A stretch of 9,236 nt of DNA from assembly GCA_030695265.1 (NCBI GenBank), contig JAUYTA010000032.1, positions 1-9,236 on the forward strand. Reading direction: 5' to 3'. Source of the stretch: Bacteroidota bacterium (lineage in GTDB: Bacteria > Bacteroidota > Bacteroidia > Bacteroidales > Prolixibacteraceae). Shown in pieces: positions 8,570 to 9,236 of the stretch. Made by a program: the position numbers and the translations under genes. The notes under the pieces were generated by a model that was given only the letters and a program-made list of their open reading frames with translations, had not been told where the DNA came from and did no database searches. Every line of letters begins with the position of its first letter. The first letter of the stretch is position 1.

Positions 8570-8615
8570 AAATGCCCGGTAAGTTTAGTGTAATTACTAT
8601 ATTTGCCGGGCATTT
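8570..8615 (+). terminator. Hairpin downstream of serA, probable intrinsic terminator
   Basis: AAATGCCCGG (8570-8579) is the exact inverse complement of CCGGGCATTT (8606-8615). The stem extends inward through a U-G wobble, two A-U pairs and a G-U pair, to about 14 bp around an 18-base loop. It begins 27 bases after the serA stop codon. The 3' side is only modestly U-rich (ATTTATCTT), so termination may be imperfect. A TATATTTG word at 8598-8605 overlaps the right arm and resembles a -7 element for tkt, but I found no -33 partner at proper spacing. Confidence 0.55.
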
Positions 8616-8617
8616 AT

Positions 8618-8631
8618 CTTGTATATACAAG
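8618..8631. repeat. Perfect 14-bp palindrome upstream of tkt
   Basis: CTTGTATATACAAG is identical to its own reverse complement. It lies three bases after the serA-side hairpin and about 73 bases before the transketolase ATG. Placement and symmetry suit a dimeric regulator's operator, but I recognise no known family consensus. It could also act as an accessory to the hairpin or be chance in AT-rich DNA. A -7-like TAAACTTG lies downstream at 8666-8673. Confidence 0.4.
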
Positions 8632-8704
8632 TTGAGGTGAAATGCCGGAATAAGATCACAATCAGTAAACTTGAAATTAAAATTAATTATTCAAACTATA
8701 TAAA

Positions 8705-9236
8705 ATGGAAAAAAACCTCGTAACAAAAGCAGCTGACAATGTTCGAATCCTGTCGGCAGCAATGGTCGAAAAAGCCAAATCAGGCCATCCTGGCGGAGCA
8801 ATGGGCGGCGCCGATTTTGTGACTGTCCTTTATTCTGAATTCCTGAATTTTGATCCAAGTGATATGACCTGGATTAATCGTGACCGTTTTTTTTTAGATC
8901 CGGGCCACATGTCACCGATGTTATATTCCATTCTGGCATTGAATGGCTTTTATACGATGGACGAACTGGCCAATTTTCGCCAGTGGGGCAGCCCAACTCC
9001 GGGGCATCCTGAAGTAGAACCTGCCAGAGGAGTTGAAAACACTTCATGACCACTTGGTCAGGGGCACACAATGGCTGTTGGAGCTGCGATTGCTGAACGA
9101 TTTCTTGTTCAGCGTTTTGGCGAATGGATGGCGCATAAAACCTACACTTTCATTTCTGATGGTGGTGTTCAGGAAGAAGTTTCGCAGGGTGCAGGGCGTA
9201 TTGCCGGTTTTCTCGGGCTTAACAACCTGATCATGT
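8705..9236 (+). CDS. tkt: Transketolase, N-terminal part, with an in-frame TGA; 3' end cut by window
   Basis: Transketolase moves two-carbon ketol units between sugar phosphates in the pentose-phosphate pathway, using thiamine diphosphate (ThDP) and a divalent metal. From the ATG at 8705 the frame shows AADNVRILSAAMVEKAKSGH (9-28, with active-site His28), RFFLDPGHMSPMLYS (61-75, His68) and TPGHPE (98-103, His101). GVENTS follows, then a TGA at codon 115. After it the same frame continues with PLGQGHTMAVGAAIAERF and ISDGGVQEEVSQGAG (150-164, with probable metal ligand Asp152), to codon 177 at the window edge. The TGA stands exactly where the family has Gly of GPLGQG, one base from GGA. If the TGA is real and not read through, the product is a dead 114-residue peptide. 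Otherwise this is a normal full-length-type gene (family about 650-700 residues). It is probably transcribed separately from serA, given the hairpin and 162-base gap. Family assignment is firm; the functional state is uncertain. Confidence 0.9.
9047..9049 (+). other. In-frame TGA replacing a conserved ThDP-binding glycine of tkt
   Basis: The codon order is ACT TCA TGA CCA CTT GGT CAG, which reads T-S-stop-P-L-G-Q where relatives read T-S-G-P-L-G-Q. The frame is the same before and after, so this is a single substitution (GGA to TGA), not an indel. The base after TGA is C, the context known from E. coli to be the leakiest for UGA. Confidence 0.9.

Noticed and set aside
9047..9049. Reassigned genetic code with UGA read as glycine (as in SR1/Gracilibacteria, code 25), suggested because the TGA stands exactly at a glycine
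   Set aside because: The three susC/susD-like frames and serA, more than 8 kb of coding sequence, contain no in-frame TGA and use GGN for glycine. The genes are clearly Bacteroidota, which use the standard bacterial code. One codon is not enough.
9047..9049. Selenocysteine codon
   Set aside because: The aligned position is a ThDP-contacting glycine, never a redox cysteine, and I see no obvious stem-loop directly after the TGA.
9033..9230. Frameshift in tkt, or a separate small gene after the stop
   Set aside because: The transketolase protein continues in the same frame after the TGA, so there is no frameshift. The other open frame here is a shadow with no recognisable protein.

Overview
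The window reads as chromosomal DNA of a Bacteroidota (Bacteroidetes) bacterium. Three things support this: SusC/SusD outer-membrane uptake genes, A/T-rich translation starts without Shine-Dalgarno sequences, and promoter-like elements of the Bacteroidetes TTTG / TAnnTTTG type. The protein style suggests an environmental member of the Bacteroidales/Marinilabiliales side of the phylum, but family or genus cannot be fixed from sequence alone.

Left part (1-6898, minus strand): a tightly packed run, transcribed right to left. It holds a complete SusC-like TonB-dependent transporter (6898 to 3638), its SusD-like surface lipoprotein (3620 to 1770), and the first 584 codons of a second, more divergent SusC-like transporter (1754 to beyond base 1). 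The gaps are only 17 and 15 bases, so this is almost certainly one operon. It encodes outer-membrane capture and import of an oligomeric nutrient. No glycosidase, peptidase or regulator gene is visible, so the substrate is unknown.

Middle (6899-7369): a divergent, AT-rich intergenic region. On the susC side it has a candidate promoter with a LacI-type palindrome in its -33/-7 spacer. On the other side it has a TAnnTTTG element placed to serve serA.

Right part (7370-9236, plus strand): a complete ACT-domain D-3-phosphoglycerate dehydrogenase (serA), then a hairpin and a perfect 14-bp palindrome, then the start of a full-length-type transketolase that runs off the window. The transketolase frame is interrupted by a single in-frame TGA (9047-9049) exactly where the family has the first glycine of the thiamine-diphosphate-binding GPLGQG motif. 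The same frame continues cleanly to the window end. This is the oddest feature here. A point mutation or a base-call error is far more likely than recoding, but it should be checked.

serA (serine synthesis from 3-phosphoglycerate) and tkt (pentose-phosphate pathway) are housekeeping central-carbon genes. They appear functionally unrelated to the uptake operon that diverges from them. I found no RNA genes, mobile elements or CRISPR arrays.
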